From NCBI RefSeq assembly GCF_015244565.1, contig NZ_JABCQG010000009.1, positions 62,001-126,000 of the forward strand: a DNA stretch of 64,000 nt, in the 5' to 3' direction. Source of the stretch: Gluconobacter vitians (lineage in GTDB: Bacteria; Pseudomonadota; Alphaproteobacteria; Acetobacterales; Acetobacteraceae). Both the position numbers and the translations under genes were made by a program. The notes beneath the pieces were generated by a model. It saw only the letters and a list, made by a program, of their open reading frames with translations. It was not told the origin of the DNA and searched no databases. This document shows positions 48,626 through 57,286 of this stretch, piece by piece (the first letter of the stretch is position 1; every line of letters starts with the position of its first letter).

Positions 48626-48729
48626 CCCGATATGTGGGACCATATTTATTGGCAGGTCAACTTGATCTGACTCCGTTATGAGAGCACAGTTCCACTCGTC
48701 TTGACACATCATCCCTAACAGGAGCCCCC
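48626..48729. promoter_or_regulatory. Divergent promoter region of the nitrogen-salvage island
   Basis: A 104-base gap between the LysR gene and the M20 hydrolase gene. A dyad GTCA-N8-TGAC lies at 48656-48671 and could be a LysR-type operator. The plus-strand gene has AGGAG just before its ATG. A TTGACA at 48694-48699 is present but lies too close to the start codon for a normal -10. Confidence 0.4.
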
Positions 48730-49965
48730 ATGACAGCCCACGGAGCCCGCGCCGTCGAGCGGTGCCGTATTCTCGCGGATGTCCCTTTCAGCGAGACACC
48801 GGGCAGTCTGTTCCGCTTCTGGCTCGGTCCTGCCTATCAGCGCACACTCACGCAGGTTGCGCAGTGGATGGAGGAGGCCGGTCTGACCACCCGTCTGGAT
48901 GCGGCCGGGAGCCTGATCGGTCGTTATGAGGGCCTGACGCCCGGCGCTCCGGCGCTGATGATCGGCTCCCATCTCGATACGGTTCGTAATGGCGGGGCCT
49001 TTGACGGCAATCTCGGTGTCATGCTGGGGATCGAACTGGTCTCCGCCCTGAATGAAGAGGGCACGCGCCTGCCATTCGCCATTGAAGTCATGGGCTTCGG
49101 AGACGAGGAAGGTTCGCGCTTTGCGGCTCCCATGATCTGCTCCCGTGCCATGGCCGGGCTGATTGAGTCCGTTCCTGAAGGCATGACGGATGCGTCCGGT
49201 GTGACCGTGGCGGAAGCCATGATCCGTTACGGCCTCGATCCCGCCGGTCTGAGCGAAGCCGCCCGTCGCCCGGATGAACTGATCGCCTATATCGAACCCC
49301 ATATCGAACAGGGCCCGGCCATCGAAAGCGCGGATGGTGAGATCGGCGTCGTGACTGCCATCGCCGCCCAGACCCGTCAGCGCGTGACCGTTACCGGCCA
49401 GTCCGACCATGCGGGCACGACGCCCATGACCATGCGTCAGGATGCCCTGACGGCGGCTGCTGAAATGATTCTTGCGGTCGAACGCAATGGTGCGTCAGGG
49501 GGTGCCACGCAGGTCGCTACGGTGGGCCAGATCGACGTGACGCCAAACACATCGAATGTCATTCCCGGCGAAGTCCGCTTCTCGCTCGACATGCGGGCCG
49601 AAACCAACGAAGCCCGTGATGCCATGGCCGATGCGATCCGCACGGATTTGCGTGCCATCGCTGACCGGCGCGGTCTGGGCATTGCGTTCGATACCCCGCA
49701 ATACCTGCCTGCCGCCGCCTGTGCGCCCGCACTGGTGGACGGTCTGGCGCGGGCCGTCACAAGCGTCACCGGTCGCCCGGCCCAGCGTCTTTTGAGCGGT
49801 GCGGGGCATGACGCCATGGCCATGGTCGATCTGTGTCCGATGGGGATGCTGTTCATCCGCAGCCCCGGCGGCCTGAGCCATCATCCCGATGAAACCGTCC
49901 GCGTGGGAGATGTCGATCTCGCCCATCGCGCGCTGCTTGCCTTCGTCAAGGAGTTCCAGTCATGA
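48730..49965 (+). CDS. M20-family amidohydrolase, allantoate amidohydrolase-like (AllC/HpxK type)
   Basis: A 411-residue zinc/manganese amidase of the hydantoinase/carbamoylase group. Metal ligands are visible in order: GSHLDTVRNGG (His), AFDGNLGVMLG (Asp), GDEEGSRF (Glu), EPHIEQGP (His) and GGLSHHPDETV (His). The dimerisation domain carries GQSDHAGTTPMTMRQDAL. The family includes allantoate amidohydrolase, ureidoglycolate hydrolase and N-carbamoyl-L-amino acid hydrolases. Because a ureidoglycine aminotransferase overlaps its stop codon (ATGA), allantoate to ureidoglycine, ammonia and CO2 is the best reading. Substrate is inferred from context. Confidence 0.87.
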   Translation: MTAHGARAVERCRILADVPFSETPGSLFRFWLGPAYQRTLTQVAQWMEEAGLTTRLDAAGSLIGRYEGLTPGAPALMIGSHLDTVRNGGAFDGNLGVMLGIELVSALNEEGTRLPFAIEVMGFGDEEGSRFAAPMICSRAMAGLIESVPEGMTDASGVTVAEAMIRYGLDPAGLSEAARRPDELIAYIEPHIEQGPAIESADGEIGVVTAIAAQTRQRVTVTGQSDHAGTTPMTMRQDALTAAAEMILAVERNGASGGATQVATVGQIDVTPNTSNVIPGEVRFSLDMRAETNEARDAMADAIRTDLRAIADRRGLGIAFDTPQYLPAAACAPALVDGLARAVTSVTGRPAQRLLSGAGHDAMAMVDLCPMGMLFIRSPGGLSHHPDETVRVGDVDLAHRALLAFVKEFQS

Positions 49966-51194
49966 CCCATCCCGCAACTTTCGCCCAGCTTGATCCGCCG
50001 TCCCGTCTGCTGATGGGTGCGGGACCGACGAACGTCCATCCGCGTATCCTCCGCGCCATGTCCTATGACGTGATCGGCCAGATGGACCCGGAAATGACCG
50101 CCTATATGGACGAGGTCATGGCCCTGTATCGTGAGGTCTTCCGCACGAAGAACCACTGGACGCTGCTGGTGAACGGTTCCGCCCGCTCGGCCATTGAGGC
50201 CGCGCTGGTTTCGCTGGTTTCGCCGGGCATAAAGGTCGTCATTCCGCGCTTTGGCCGCTTCGGTCTGCTGCTGACGGAAATCGTTCATCGCTGTGGCGGC
50301 GTGCCCTGCACGGTGGATGTGGAATGGGGGCAGGTCGTCGATCCGGCCGCCATTGAAGCTGCTATTATCGAGCATAAGCCCGGTCTGGTCGCCTGTGTTC
50401 ATGGTGATACCTCCACCACGACCGCTCAGCCGCTCGAAGAGATTGGCCGCATCTGTCGCAAACATGATGTGCTGTTTTATGTGGACGCCACGGCCACGCT
50501 CGGCGGCATGACGTTCGAGACCGACGCCTGGAACATCGACGTTGCCACGGCCGGTCTGCAGAAATGCCTGAACGGCCCTCCGGGCTCGGCACCCATCACA
50601 CTGTCCGAACGCGCCGTTGCCGCTATCCTCAAGCGCCGCCATGACGAAGCTGGCATTGCCACCGGCCAGCCGCAGGGTGATGGTCCGGTTATCCAGTCGA
50701 ACTATTTCGATCTGGCGATGCTGATGAACTACTGGTCCCCGGCGCGGATGAACCATCATACCGAAGCCACGTCCATGCTGTACGCCGCCCGTGAAACAGC
50801 GCGCCTGGTCGTGGAAGAGGGTGTGGAGGCCCGGGTTGCCCGTCATGTACGGGCAGGGCGCGCCATGGTCGCCGGGCTGCGCGCCATGGGCCTGAAGGTT
50901 TATGGGGACGATGCCACGCGCATGAGCAATGTCACGGGCGTCTGGGTGCCGGAAGGTGTGGACAATACCCGCATTCGTCAGCTTATGCGTGATGATTTCG
51001 GGATCGAGATCGTCTCGTCCTTTGGTCCGCTGACCGGAAAGATCTGGCGTATTGGGGCAATGGGCATCAATGCCCGCAAGGACAAGGTCCTGCTCACGCT
51101 TGCGGCCTTCGATTCCGTGCTGGCCGGCGAGGGTGTAAAACTCAACCGCGGCTCAGGCGTGGATGCAGCCCGCGCCGCCTGGGACGCTGCCTGA
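49962..51194 (+). CDS. Pyridoxal-phosphate aminotransferase, ureidoglycine:glyoxylate type (PucG/HpxJ-like)
   Basis: A 410-residue class V aminotransferase. The PLP lysine is in ATAGLQKCLNGPPG, preceded by FYVDATATLGGM with the ring-contacting Asp. VIGQMDPEMTAYMDEV near residue 40 has Gln where alanine:glyoxylate and serine:glyoxylate enzymes usually have His or Leu. A Gln here is characteristic of ureidoglycine:glyoxylate aminotransferases. The reaction is ureidoglycine plus glyoxylate giving oxalurate plus glycine. It is coupled to the upstream hydrolase through ATGA. An alternative is a serine/alanine:glyoxylate aminotransferase. Confidence 0.83.
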   Translation: MTHPATFAQLDPPSRLLMGAGPTNVHPRILRAMSYDVIGQMDPEMTAYMDEVMALYREVFRTKNHWTLLVNGSARSAIEAALVSLVSPGIKVVIPRFGRFGLLLTEIVHRCGGVPCTVDVEWGQVVDPAAIEAAIIEHKPGLVACVHGDTSTTTAQPLEEIGRICRKHDVLFYVDATATLGGMTFETDAWNIDVATAGLQKCLNGPPGSAPITLSERAVAAILKRRHDEAGIATGQPQGDGPVIQSNYFDLAMLMNYWSPARMNHHTEATSMLYAARETARLVVEEGVEARVARHVRAGRAMVAGLRAMGLKVYGDDATRMSNVTGVWVPEGVDNTRIRQLMRDDFGIEIVSSFGPLTGKIWRIGAMGINARKDKVLLTLAAFDSVLAGEGVKLNRGSGVDAARAAWDAA

Positions 51195-51215
51195 TCGGTC
51201 TTCGGACCGGAAGTT

Positions 51216-51404
51216 CTATTCCTTCGGATGGTTCTTCCGGCCCGATCCGCTTTTCTTTCCGCCACCGTCTTCCTTGTTGACGGTGGCCCAGGCTCGGCGC
51301 TCGGCTTCCTTGTCGGAGACGCCACGCTTTTCGTAGCCTTCCTCGATATGCTCTGCCTGACGTTTCTGCTTGTCCGTATAGGCTGACTTGTCTCCACGAG
51401 GCAT
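51216..51404 (-). CDS. Small basic/charged protein, 'plasmid stabilisation'-type family
   Basis: A 62-residue hydrophilic protein on the strand opposite its neighbours. It reads SAYTDKQKRQAEHIEEGYEK, then GVSDKEAERRAWATVNKEDGGG and a KKSGSGR tail. This is a widespread small family often labelled plasmid stabilisation protein; its role is unknown, and stress protection or nucleic acid binding is a guess. It is inserted between the aminotransferase and the glyoxylate reductase genes and probably is not part of the pathway. Confidence 0.75.
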   Translation of the reverse strand: MPRGDKSAYTDKQKRQAEHIEEGYEKRGVSDKEAERRAWATVNKEDGGGKKSGSGRKNHPKE

Positions 51405-51560
51405 GATCCTGCCCTCCTGTATGAGATCCAGCCTCCTCTACGCCCGAACCCGGCGCGCGTTCCCGGTAGTCGGCCATACACAAACAGGTGTGCGGGGTTG
51501 ATCCGAACTCCCCGTGGCGCGAGCATTCCCGCACATCTTTCCGGCTGGAGAACACGCAGA

Positions 51561-52487
51561 ATGTCGATCGTCTTCCATCACACGCCCGAACGCGCGAAGG
51601 TCTGGGGCGAGAAGTTCGCGAAGGCTCGGCCTGACATGCCGTTTTATGTCTGGCCCGAAACCGGCCCGAAAGAGGATGTCCGCTATCTCGCGGCCTGGAA
51701 GACACCGGACGACCTCGCCACGCTTTTTCCCAATCTTGAAGTTCTGTTCTCGCTGGGCGCAGGGATCGATCAGCTCAATCTCGCCAATGTGCCTCCGGGC
51801 GTAAAGATCATCCGGATGGTGGAGAGCAGTCTGGTGGAGGGCATGATTGAATATGTCCTGTGGGCGGTTCTGTCCTTTCACCGGGACATGTTCCGCTATG
51901 CCCGCCAGCAGCGCGAACATGTCTGGGATGGTTCGCATAACCGCCCGGCGAAGCTCTACCGTGTTGGCCTCATGGGTATGGGAGAACTGGGCAGTCCGGT
52001 TCTGGAGAAGCTCGTTTCCTTCGGATACGAGTGCCGGGGCTGGAGCCGCAGTCGCCGCGAGGTTCCGGGCGTAAAGTCCTTTGCCGGGGCAGGGGAGCTG
52101 GATGCGTTTCTGGCGGAAACCGACATTCTGGTCTGTCTCGTTCCGCTGACGGACGCTACGCGCGGCATCCTCAATCGCAGCCTGTTTGAAAAGCTGCCGA
52201 AAGGGGCCTGCCTCATCAACTGTGGCCGTGGTGGCCATCTGGTGCAGGACGATCTGATTCCCGCTCTCGACAACGGCCAGCTCTCACAGGCCGTGCTCGA
52301 CGTTGCCACACCCGAACCATTACCGCCCGAACATCCGTTCTGGGATCATCCGCGCATTTTCCTGACCCCGCATATCGCCAGCGCCGCCCAGTCGGACACT
52401 GCAGCCGAGGCCGTTCTGGCCAATCTGCGGCGCTACGAAGCCGGTGAACTCATGACCGGCGTCATTGATACCGGACGCGGCTATTGA
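51561..52487 (+). CDS. ghrA: 2-hydroxyacid dehydrogenase, glyoxylate/hydroxypyruvate reductase A-like
   Basis: A 308-residue D-2-hydroxyacid dehydrogenase of the GhrA branch. ATG 51561 is chosen. The nucleotide-binding loop reads VGLMGMGELGSPVLEKL. Catalytic residues are the Arg in LINCGRGGHLV, the Glu in DVATPEPLPPEHPFW and the His in LTPHIASAAQ. GhrA reduces glyoxylate to glycolate and hydroxypyruvate to glycerate with NADPH. In this island it would remove excess glyoxylate or balance the aminotransferase. It is the last gene before tRNA-Thr. Confidence 0.85.
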   Translation: MSIVFHHTPERAKVWGEKFAKARPDMPFYVWPETGPKEDVRYLAAWKTPDDLATLFPNLEVLFSLGAGIDQLNLANVPPGVKIIRMVESSLVEGMIEYVLWAVLSFHRDMFRYARQQREHVWDGSHNRPAKLYRVGLMGMGELGSPVLEKLVSFGYECRGWSRSRREVPGVKSFAGAGELDAFLAETDILVCLVPLTDATRGILNRSLFEKLPKGACLINCGRGGHLVQDDLIPALDNGQLSQAVLDVATPEPLPPEHPFWDHPRIFLTPHIASAAQSDTAAEAVLANLRRYEAGELMTGVIDTGRGY

Positions 52488-52566
52488 GGTCTCGAAGCGG
52501 TTTTTGCATTTTCCGGCTTGCCAACCCCCAAGGGCTCGGTTAGAACGCGCCCACCTTGATGGGTGC

Positions 52567-52642
52567 GCCGGTGTAGCTCAGCTGGTAGAGCACGTCATTC
52601 GTAATGATGGGGTCGGGAGTTCGAATCTCTTCACCGGCACCA
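52567..52642 (+). tRNA. tRNA-Thr (CGT)
   Basis: A 76-base cloverleaf with acceptor GCCGGTG/CACCGGC, anticodon loop TTCGTAA (anticodon CGT), T-loop TTCGAAT and encoded ACCA end. It follows ghrA by 79 bases. Confidence 0.95.
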
Positions 52643-52668
52643 TCAAGGTCTTCCGAAAATCCGGATCT

Positions 52669-52704
52669 GTTATGGTTGTGTCCACTATACTGGACACAGA
52701 TAAC
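52669..52704 (+). terminator. Hairpin downstream of tRNA-Thr
   Basis: GTTAT/ATAAC and TGTGTCCA/TGGACACA form an interrupted 13-bp stem around a CTATAC loop, followed by a pyrimidine-rich stretch (GGTCTTTCTCTCC). It probably ends the tRNA transcript, although the tail is weak. A protein-binding dyad is an alternative. The rest of 52705-52884 holds nothing I can support. Confidence 0.45.
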
Positions 52705-52884
52705 GGTCTTTCTCTCCAGGATCCGGATCTTCACAATTTTTCAAAATATTGCGGATACAACCGGCTTCCTCTGGGCAATCCGCCTGTGATGGGACTACGA
52801 TGGATGTCGATATCCCGATGCAGAGGGCTGCCCGACAAGGGCGGACTGTCAAAAGACGGCTCCCTGCGTTAGGTTAGGAGCCCG

Positions 52885-54369
52885 ATGTCTGACCGTTTCC
52901 ATAAACGACTGTGGCGCAACGCCGTCAGCTTTTCCCGCAGTCAGGAGCCTCATGCTTCCATCCATGCGGTGGAAGGCCTGCGCGAATGCCCGACCTGCGG
53001 CCTTTTCCAGCACGTCCCGCGCCTGAAACCCGGACATCTCGCTGAATGCCTGCGCTGCGGCTGCCAGCTGGCCCGCCGCCGCAGGACGTCCCTGATCGGC
53101 GCTCCGGCGGCTTTCTGCATCACATCGGCTGCGCTCTACATCACGCTTCTCATCAGCTCCCTCATGACGCTGAACGTCTACGGGCGTGAAAACACCGTCT
53201 CACTGATGAGCGGTCCGATCGAACTCGGACATCAGGGCTATGGCGCAATCGGGGTTCTCGTCGCACTGGTGACGATCCTCATGCCGGGCGTCATTATTGG
53301 TCTGATGGGCGCCATTCTCTATGGCGCTTCCCGCCCGCACATGCCCGACTGGACCCCGCGACTGCTCACCTGGTACGACCGCCTGCGCGGCTGGTCGATG
53401 GTGGAAGTCTACGTCCTCGGCGTGCTTGTGGCCTACACCAAACTCGTGGATCTCGCTCTCGTCATCCTTCAGCCCGGCGTCTATCTTCTGGGCGGCCTGA
53501 TGCTGAGCATGGCCGCCGTGGACTCGACCTTCGATGCCGAGCGGATCTGGCGCAGCCGCGACATCAGCCCCACGCTGGATGATCACCAGGGCCATCTGCT
53601 GGATGTCGCCCATCTCGATGCCCGTAACGGTGTCATCCCGCCTGTAGAACACATGCTCTCCTGCCATGCCTGCAATCTGGTGCTGGCTTTCGACCATGCC
53701 GTGCCGCAGGAAGAGGACATGGGAGACTGTCCCCGCTGTGGCCAGATCCTGCGCCGGCGCAAACCCCAGAGCCTCTCTTCGGCCACCTGCCTTCTCGTGG
53801 CCGGTGTCGTGTTCTATCTGCCGGCCAATCTGCTGCCGGTCATGACCTACACCAAGGTCGGGCATGGCGCGCCCAGCACCATTACCAGTGGTGTGATCGA
53901 GCTGTGGCAGGCCGGGATGATCCCGCTGTCCCTGCTGGTGCTCTTTGCCAGTATCACTGTCCCGGTGCTCAAGATCATCGCCCTGACAATCATGATCATC
54001 TGTACCCGGCTCAGATCCAGCTGGCAGCTGCGGCATCTGGCGAAGCTCTATCGCCTTGTCGTCATCATCGGTCGCTGGTCCATGATCGACGTTTTCATGA
54101 TTTCCATCCTCGTTGCCGTCGTGCATTTCGGTTTTCTGGCCAATGTCACGGCCGATCCGGGGATGGTCTGCTTTGCGCTGGTGGTGATCCTGACCATTTT
54201 CGCCGCAGAGCTGTTTGATCCCCGCGGAATGTGGGATGCCGCCGGCCTGAATGGTGCGGTCGCCAGTCCCGCGACGGGCAACCGGGAGCCGGAGACACCG
54301 TCTTCGGACGCTCCCGTTCCCCATCTGCCTTCTTCTGACCCTACTGACATGGAGCCTGGACGCGCGTGA
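52885..54369 (+). CDS. pqiA: Paraquat-inducible protein A-like membrane protein
   Basis: A 494-residue membrane protein in two PqiA repeats. Each repeat starts with a zinc ribbon: CPTCGLFQHV with CLRCGCQLARRR (about residues 33-62), and SCHACNLVL with CPRCGQILRRRK (about 260-295). Four membrane helices follow each ribbon. AGGAG lies before the ATG. In E. coli, PqiA with PqiB and PqiC forms a trans-envelope lipid transport system involved in membrane homeostasis. Its stop overlaps the start of the next gene, giving coupled pqiA-pqiB. Confidence 0.9.
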   Translation: MSDRFHKRLWRNAVSFSRSQEPHASIHAVEGLRECPTCGLFQHVPRLKPGHLAECLRCGCQLARRRRTSLIGAPAAFCITSAALYITLLISSLMTLNVYGRENTVSLMSGPIELGHQGYGAIGVLVALVTILMPGVIIGLMGAILYGASRPHMPDWTPRLLTWYDRLRGWSMVEVYVLGVLVAYTKLVDLALVILQPGVYLLGGLMLSMAAVDSTFDAERIWRSRDISPTLDDHQGHLLDVAHLDARNGVIPPVEHMLSCHACNLVLAFDHAVPQEEDMGDCPRCGQILRRRKPQSLSSATCLLVAGVVFYLPANLLPVMTYTKVGHGAPSTITSGVIELWQAGMIPLSLLVLFASITVPVLKIIALTIMIICTRLRSSWQLRHLAKLYRLVVIIGRWSMIDVFMISILVAVVHFGFLANVTADPGMVCFALVVILTIFAAELFDPRGMWDAAGLNGAVASPATGNREPETPSSDAPVPHLPSSDPTDMEPGRA

Positions 54370-56048
54370 GCGATTCCCGAAACAACCGGGGGGAGCCAAC
54401 GGTCTCGCCGAAGGAAGCCCCGGTGCGCCGCACCCGCTTCTCCCTTATTCTGCTGATTCCGGTGGTGGCCATCCTCATCGCCGGATGGCTGGCGTGGGAG
54501 CATTTCGCAACGCGTGGTCCCGTCATCACCATCACGTTCGAGACCGCGGACGGCCTGACTCCCGGCCAGACGCAGGTCAAGAACAAGGCCGTGACCCTGG
54601 GTACCGTGCAGGACATCACCCTGAGCGACGACATGAAACATGTCGACGTGACGGTCCAGATGAACGCCAACAGTTCCCATATCCTGACCGATCACACCCG
54701 GTTCTGGGTCGTGCGTCCGCGGATCAACGGCGCCAGCATCACCGGTCTCGATACGCTGTTCTCGGGCGCCTATATCGCTCTGGACCCCGGCACGGATGAC
54801 GGCCATTACCAGAAAGCCTTCAAGGGCCTGGAATCACCTCCCGGCGTCCGCTCGGACCAGCCGGGCGAGACGTTCTGGCTGGTATCCCCGTCGCTGGGCT
54901 CGCTTGGTCCGGGGTCGCCGGTGTTCTTCCGCGACCTGCGGGTGGGTGAGGTGCTCGGCTATACGATGCCGCAGGGCGGCAAGGGGCCCATTGTTATCCA
55001 GGCTTTCGTCAAGGAGCCGTATGACCACTACTTGCGCACGGACAGCCGCTTCTGGAACGTCTCCGGCGTTCAGGTGGGTCTCGGGGCCGGCGGCCTGAAG
55101 GTTCATCTCAAATCGCTTCAGGCGCTGTTTTCGGGCGGTATCGCCTTTGGACTGCCGGAGCGTCGTCGCAACATCGATCTGCCGGACGCGCCCGCCAATT
55201 CGGTCTTCAAGCTTTATGCCAGCGAGGCTGACGCCGACAACGCCCGTTATCACAAGCGCCTGCGTGTCGTGACTTACATCAACTCGTCCGTCAAAGGCCT
55301 CACGAGCGGCAGCCAGGTCACCATGTTCGGTCTGCAGATCGGCACGGTCAACGATGTCCGCCTTCTCCTCGAAGGCCCTACGAAGCTCCCCCGTGTCCGT
55401 GTGGACATGGAACTCGAACCCGAGCGTATGCTGTCAAACTGGGATGACCGGATCGAGAACAGCAAGGAGCCGCCCGTCGAGAAATATCTTCAGGCCTTTG
55501 TCGCTGACGGAATGCGCGCCTCGGTCCAAAGCGCCAGCTTCCTGACCGGCGAATCCATGATTGCTCTGCAGTTCGTCAAGAATGCGCCTGCCACCACCCT
55601 GACCTATGAAGGTGACGTTGCGGTGCTTCCAAGCCAGGCTGGCGGAATGGATGGCATCATGGAGTCTGTCTCCACCATTACCGACAAGATCGCAGCCATG
55701 CCGCTGACCGAAATCGGTGGTCATGTGAACGATCTTCTGGCGCATGCGGATGGCCGTCTGAACAGTCCTGAAGTCACGCAGTCCCTCGCGGCCCTGCGCG
55801 ATTCGCTTCAGAACCTGAGCAAACTGACGAAGAATGCCAACCAGAACCTGCCGGCGCTGATGAAGGGCCTGCAGGGCACGCTGACCAATGCCCAGTCGGT
55901 TCTGGGTGCTTATGGCGGCGATACGGATTTCCACCGCAGTCTTCAGAACATGATCACCCAGCTGACCCAGATGTCCCGCTCCCTGCGGTTCCTGACGGAT
56001 TATCTGGATCACCATCCTTCCGCTCTCATCACCGGCCGCAGGAACTGA
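54366..56048 (+). CDS. pqiB: MCE-domain protein PqiB
   Basis: A 560-residue single-pass protein from a GTG start. A membrane helix (about residues 25-45) is followed by three MCE domains, beginning near TITFETADGLTPGQTQVKNK, FWLVSPSLGSLGPGSPVFFRD and VTYINSSVKGLTSGSQVTMFG. These are the lipid-tunnel rings of PqiB. The C-terminal region is helical (QSLAALRDSLQNLSKLTKNANQN), as in the needle part of PqiB. It shares an overlap with pqiA and is 3 bases from pqiC. Confidence 0.93.
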   Translation: MSDSRNNRGEPTVSPKEAPVRRTRFSLILLIPVVAILIAGWLAWEHFATRGPVITITFETADGLTPGQTQVKNKAVTLGTVQDITLSDDMKHVDVTVQMNANSSHILTDHTRFWVVRPRINGASITGLDTLFSGAYIALDPGTDDGHYQKAFKGLESPPGVRSDQPGETFWLVSPSLGSLGPGSPVFFRDLRVGEVLGYTMPQGGKGPIVIQAFVKEPYDHYLRTDSRFWNVSGVQVGLGAGGLKVHLKSLQALFSGGIAFGLPERRRNIDLPDAPANSVFKLYASEADADNARYHKRLRVVTYINSSVKGLTSGSQVTMFGLQIGTVNDVRLLLEGPTKLPRVRVDMELEPERMLSNWDDRIENSKEPPVEKYLQAFVADGMRASVQSASFLTGESMIALQFVKNAPATTLTYEGDVAVLPSQAGGMDGIMESVSTITDKIAAMPLTEIGGHVNDLLAHADGRLNSPEVTQSLAALRDSLQNLSKLTKNANQNLPALMKGLQGTLTNAQSVLGAYGGDTDFHRSLQNMITQLTQMSRSLRFLTDYLDHHPSALITGRRN

Positions 56049-56051
56049 GCC

Positions 56052-56669
56052 ATGACACAGTCTTTGACGTCCCGCCTTCGTGTCCTGTCCCTGATGGGGG
56101 CTCTGGGTCTGACGGGCTTTCTTTCGGCCTGCAGCAGTGATCCGACGCTCTACACACTGGCGCCTCTGCCAGGCGTCTCCCAGGCGGGAGGGCCGGTCGT
56201 GGTCGAGGTCCGTACGCCCGTTGTCAGCGCCCGTCTGGATCGCGATACGATCGTGAAGGCCAGTGAGGATTACCAGACCAAGCTGGCCTCTGGCAGCAGC
56301 TGGAGTGAAGCGCTGCCGGACATGCTCGGCCATACGCTGATGACCGATCTGGCCCAGCGTCTGCCGGGTACGACCGTGTTTGCTCAGGGGGATGCGGTCA
56401 CAACGACACCCACAGCCTATGTCGAACTGACCATTCGCAATTTTGAAGCCGATTCGGCCGGACATGCCCTCGTAACCGGCATGCTGTCTGTCCACCCGGC
56501 CGGAAAGATGATCGGGCCCGTTGTGACCTCGCCTGTGGTCTGGCAGTCGGCGGAACCTGTGGCCTCCAGCACGTCAAAGTTGACCGCAGCGCTTAGCCAG
56601 GGTGTTGCGGCCATTGCCGATCAGGCGGCTGCAAAACTGCGCGTCCTGCCGCCTCCCGTGACGGACTGA
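56052..56669 (+). CDS. pqiC: PqiC-like outer membrane lipoprotein (ABC-type transport auxiliary)
   Basis: A 205-residue lipoprotein with lipobox FLSAC after a signal peptide. The mature part begins SSDPTLYTLAPLPG, the YTL opening of the PqiC/DUF330 family. It then has VVEVRTPVVSARLDRDTIVKA and SEALPDMLGHTLMTDLAQRLPG. It forms the outer membrane end of the Pqi system. It starts 3 bases after pqiB and ends before a shared terminator. Confidence 0.9.
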   Translation: MTQSLTSRLRVLSLMGALGLTGFLSACSSDPTLYTLAPLPGVSQAGGPVVVEVRTPVVSARLDRDTIVKASEDYQTKLASGSSWSEALPDMLGHTLMTDLAQRLPGTTVFAQGDAVTTTPTAYVELTIRNFEADSAGHALVTGMLSVHPAGKMIGPVVTSPVVWQSAEPVASSTSKLTAALSQGVAAIADQAAAKLRVLPPPVTD

Positions 56670-56690
56670 GAGGCGTAGGCCATACAAACA

Positions 56691-56720
56691 AAAAAGGCTC
56701 CCGAAGAGGGAGCCTTTTTT
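56691..56720. terminator. Bidirectional terminator between pqiC and nusG
   Basis: AAAAAGGCTCCC pairs with GGGAGCCTTTTT around a 5-base loop. A-runs and T-runs on both sides make it work for pqiC on the plus strand and nusG on the minus strand. Confidence 0.92.
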
Positions 56721-56746
56721 GTAGGTAATTCAGGGGCTGAAAAGCG

Positions 56747-57277
56747 TCAGAGCTTTTCGACCTGCGTGAAGTCCAGATCGACAGGTGTGGAGCGTCCGAA
56801 GATGGAGACGCTGACCTTGAGGCGCTGGCGCTCGTCGTCGACGTCTTCGATCATGCCGGTGAAGGACGTGAACGGACCATCGGCCACGCGAACCTGCTCG
56901 CCAATCTCGAAGGACAGGCTGGAACGGGGGCGCTCAACGCCTTCCTGGGCCTGCTTCATGATCCGGTCGGCTTCGGCGGCCGTGATGGGGGTCGGACGGT
57001 TGCGCGTTCCGAGGAAGCCCGTGACCTTGGGGGTGTCCTTGACGAGATGCCAGGCTTCGTCCGTCAGTTCCATTTTGACGAGAACATAGCCTGGGAAAAA
57101 CTTGCGCTCTGCATTGACCTTACGGCCGCGGCGCATTTCCGTCACATCTTCGGAAGGAACAAGGATCTGCTCGAAATGGTCGGAAAGGCCTTTCTGTGCT
57201 GCCTGCTCCTGAATGTGACTCGCGATCTTTTTCTCGAATCCGGAATAGACATGCACAACGTACCAACGCTTCGCCAT
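56747..57277 (-). CDS. nusG: Transcription termination/antitermination factor NusG
   Basis: A 176-residue NusG. The N-terminal domain has RWYVVHVYSGFEKKIASHIQEQA and KFFPGYVLVKMELTDEAWHLVK, then VTGFLG. The KOW domain shows GEQVRVADGPFTSFTGMIEDVD near residues 125-147. It binds RNA polymerase and couples transcription to Rho or to ribosomes. It follows secE. A terminator sits just after it, so the usual rplKAJL genes are not downstream here. Confidence 0.96.
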   Translation of the reverse strand: MAKRWYVVHVYSGFEKKIASHIQEQAAQKGLSDHFEQILVPSEDVTEMRRGRKVNAERKFFPGYVLVKMELTDEAWHLVKDTPKVTGFLGTRNRPTPITAAEADRIMKQAQEGVERPRSSLSFEIGEQVRVADGPFTSFTGMIEDVDDERQRLKVSVSIFGRSTPVDLDFTQVEKL

Positions 57278-57286
57278 GGTGCGAAC

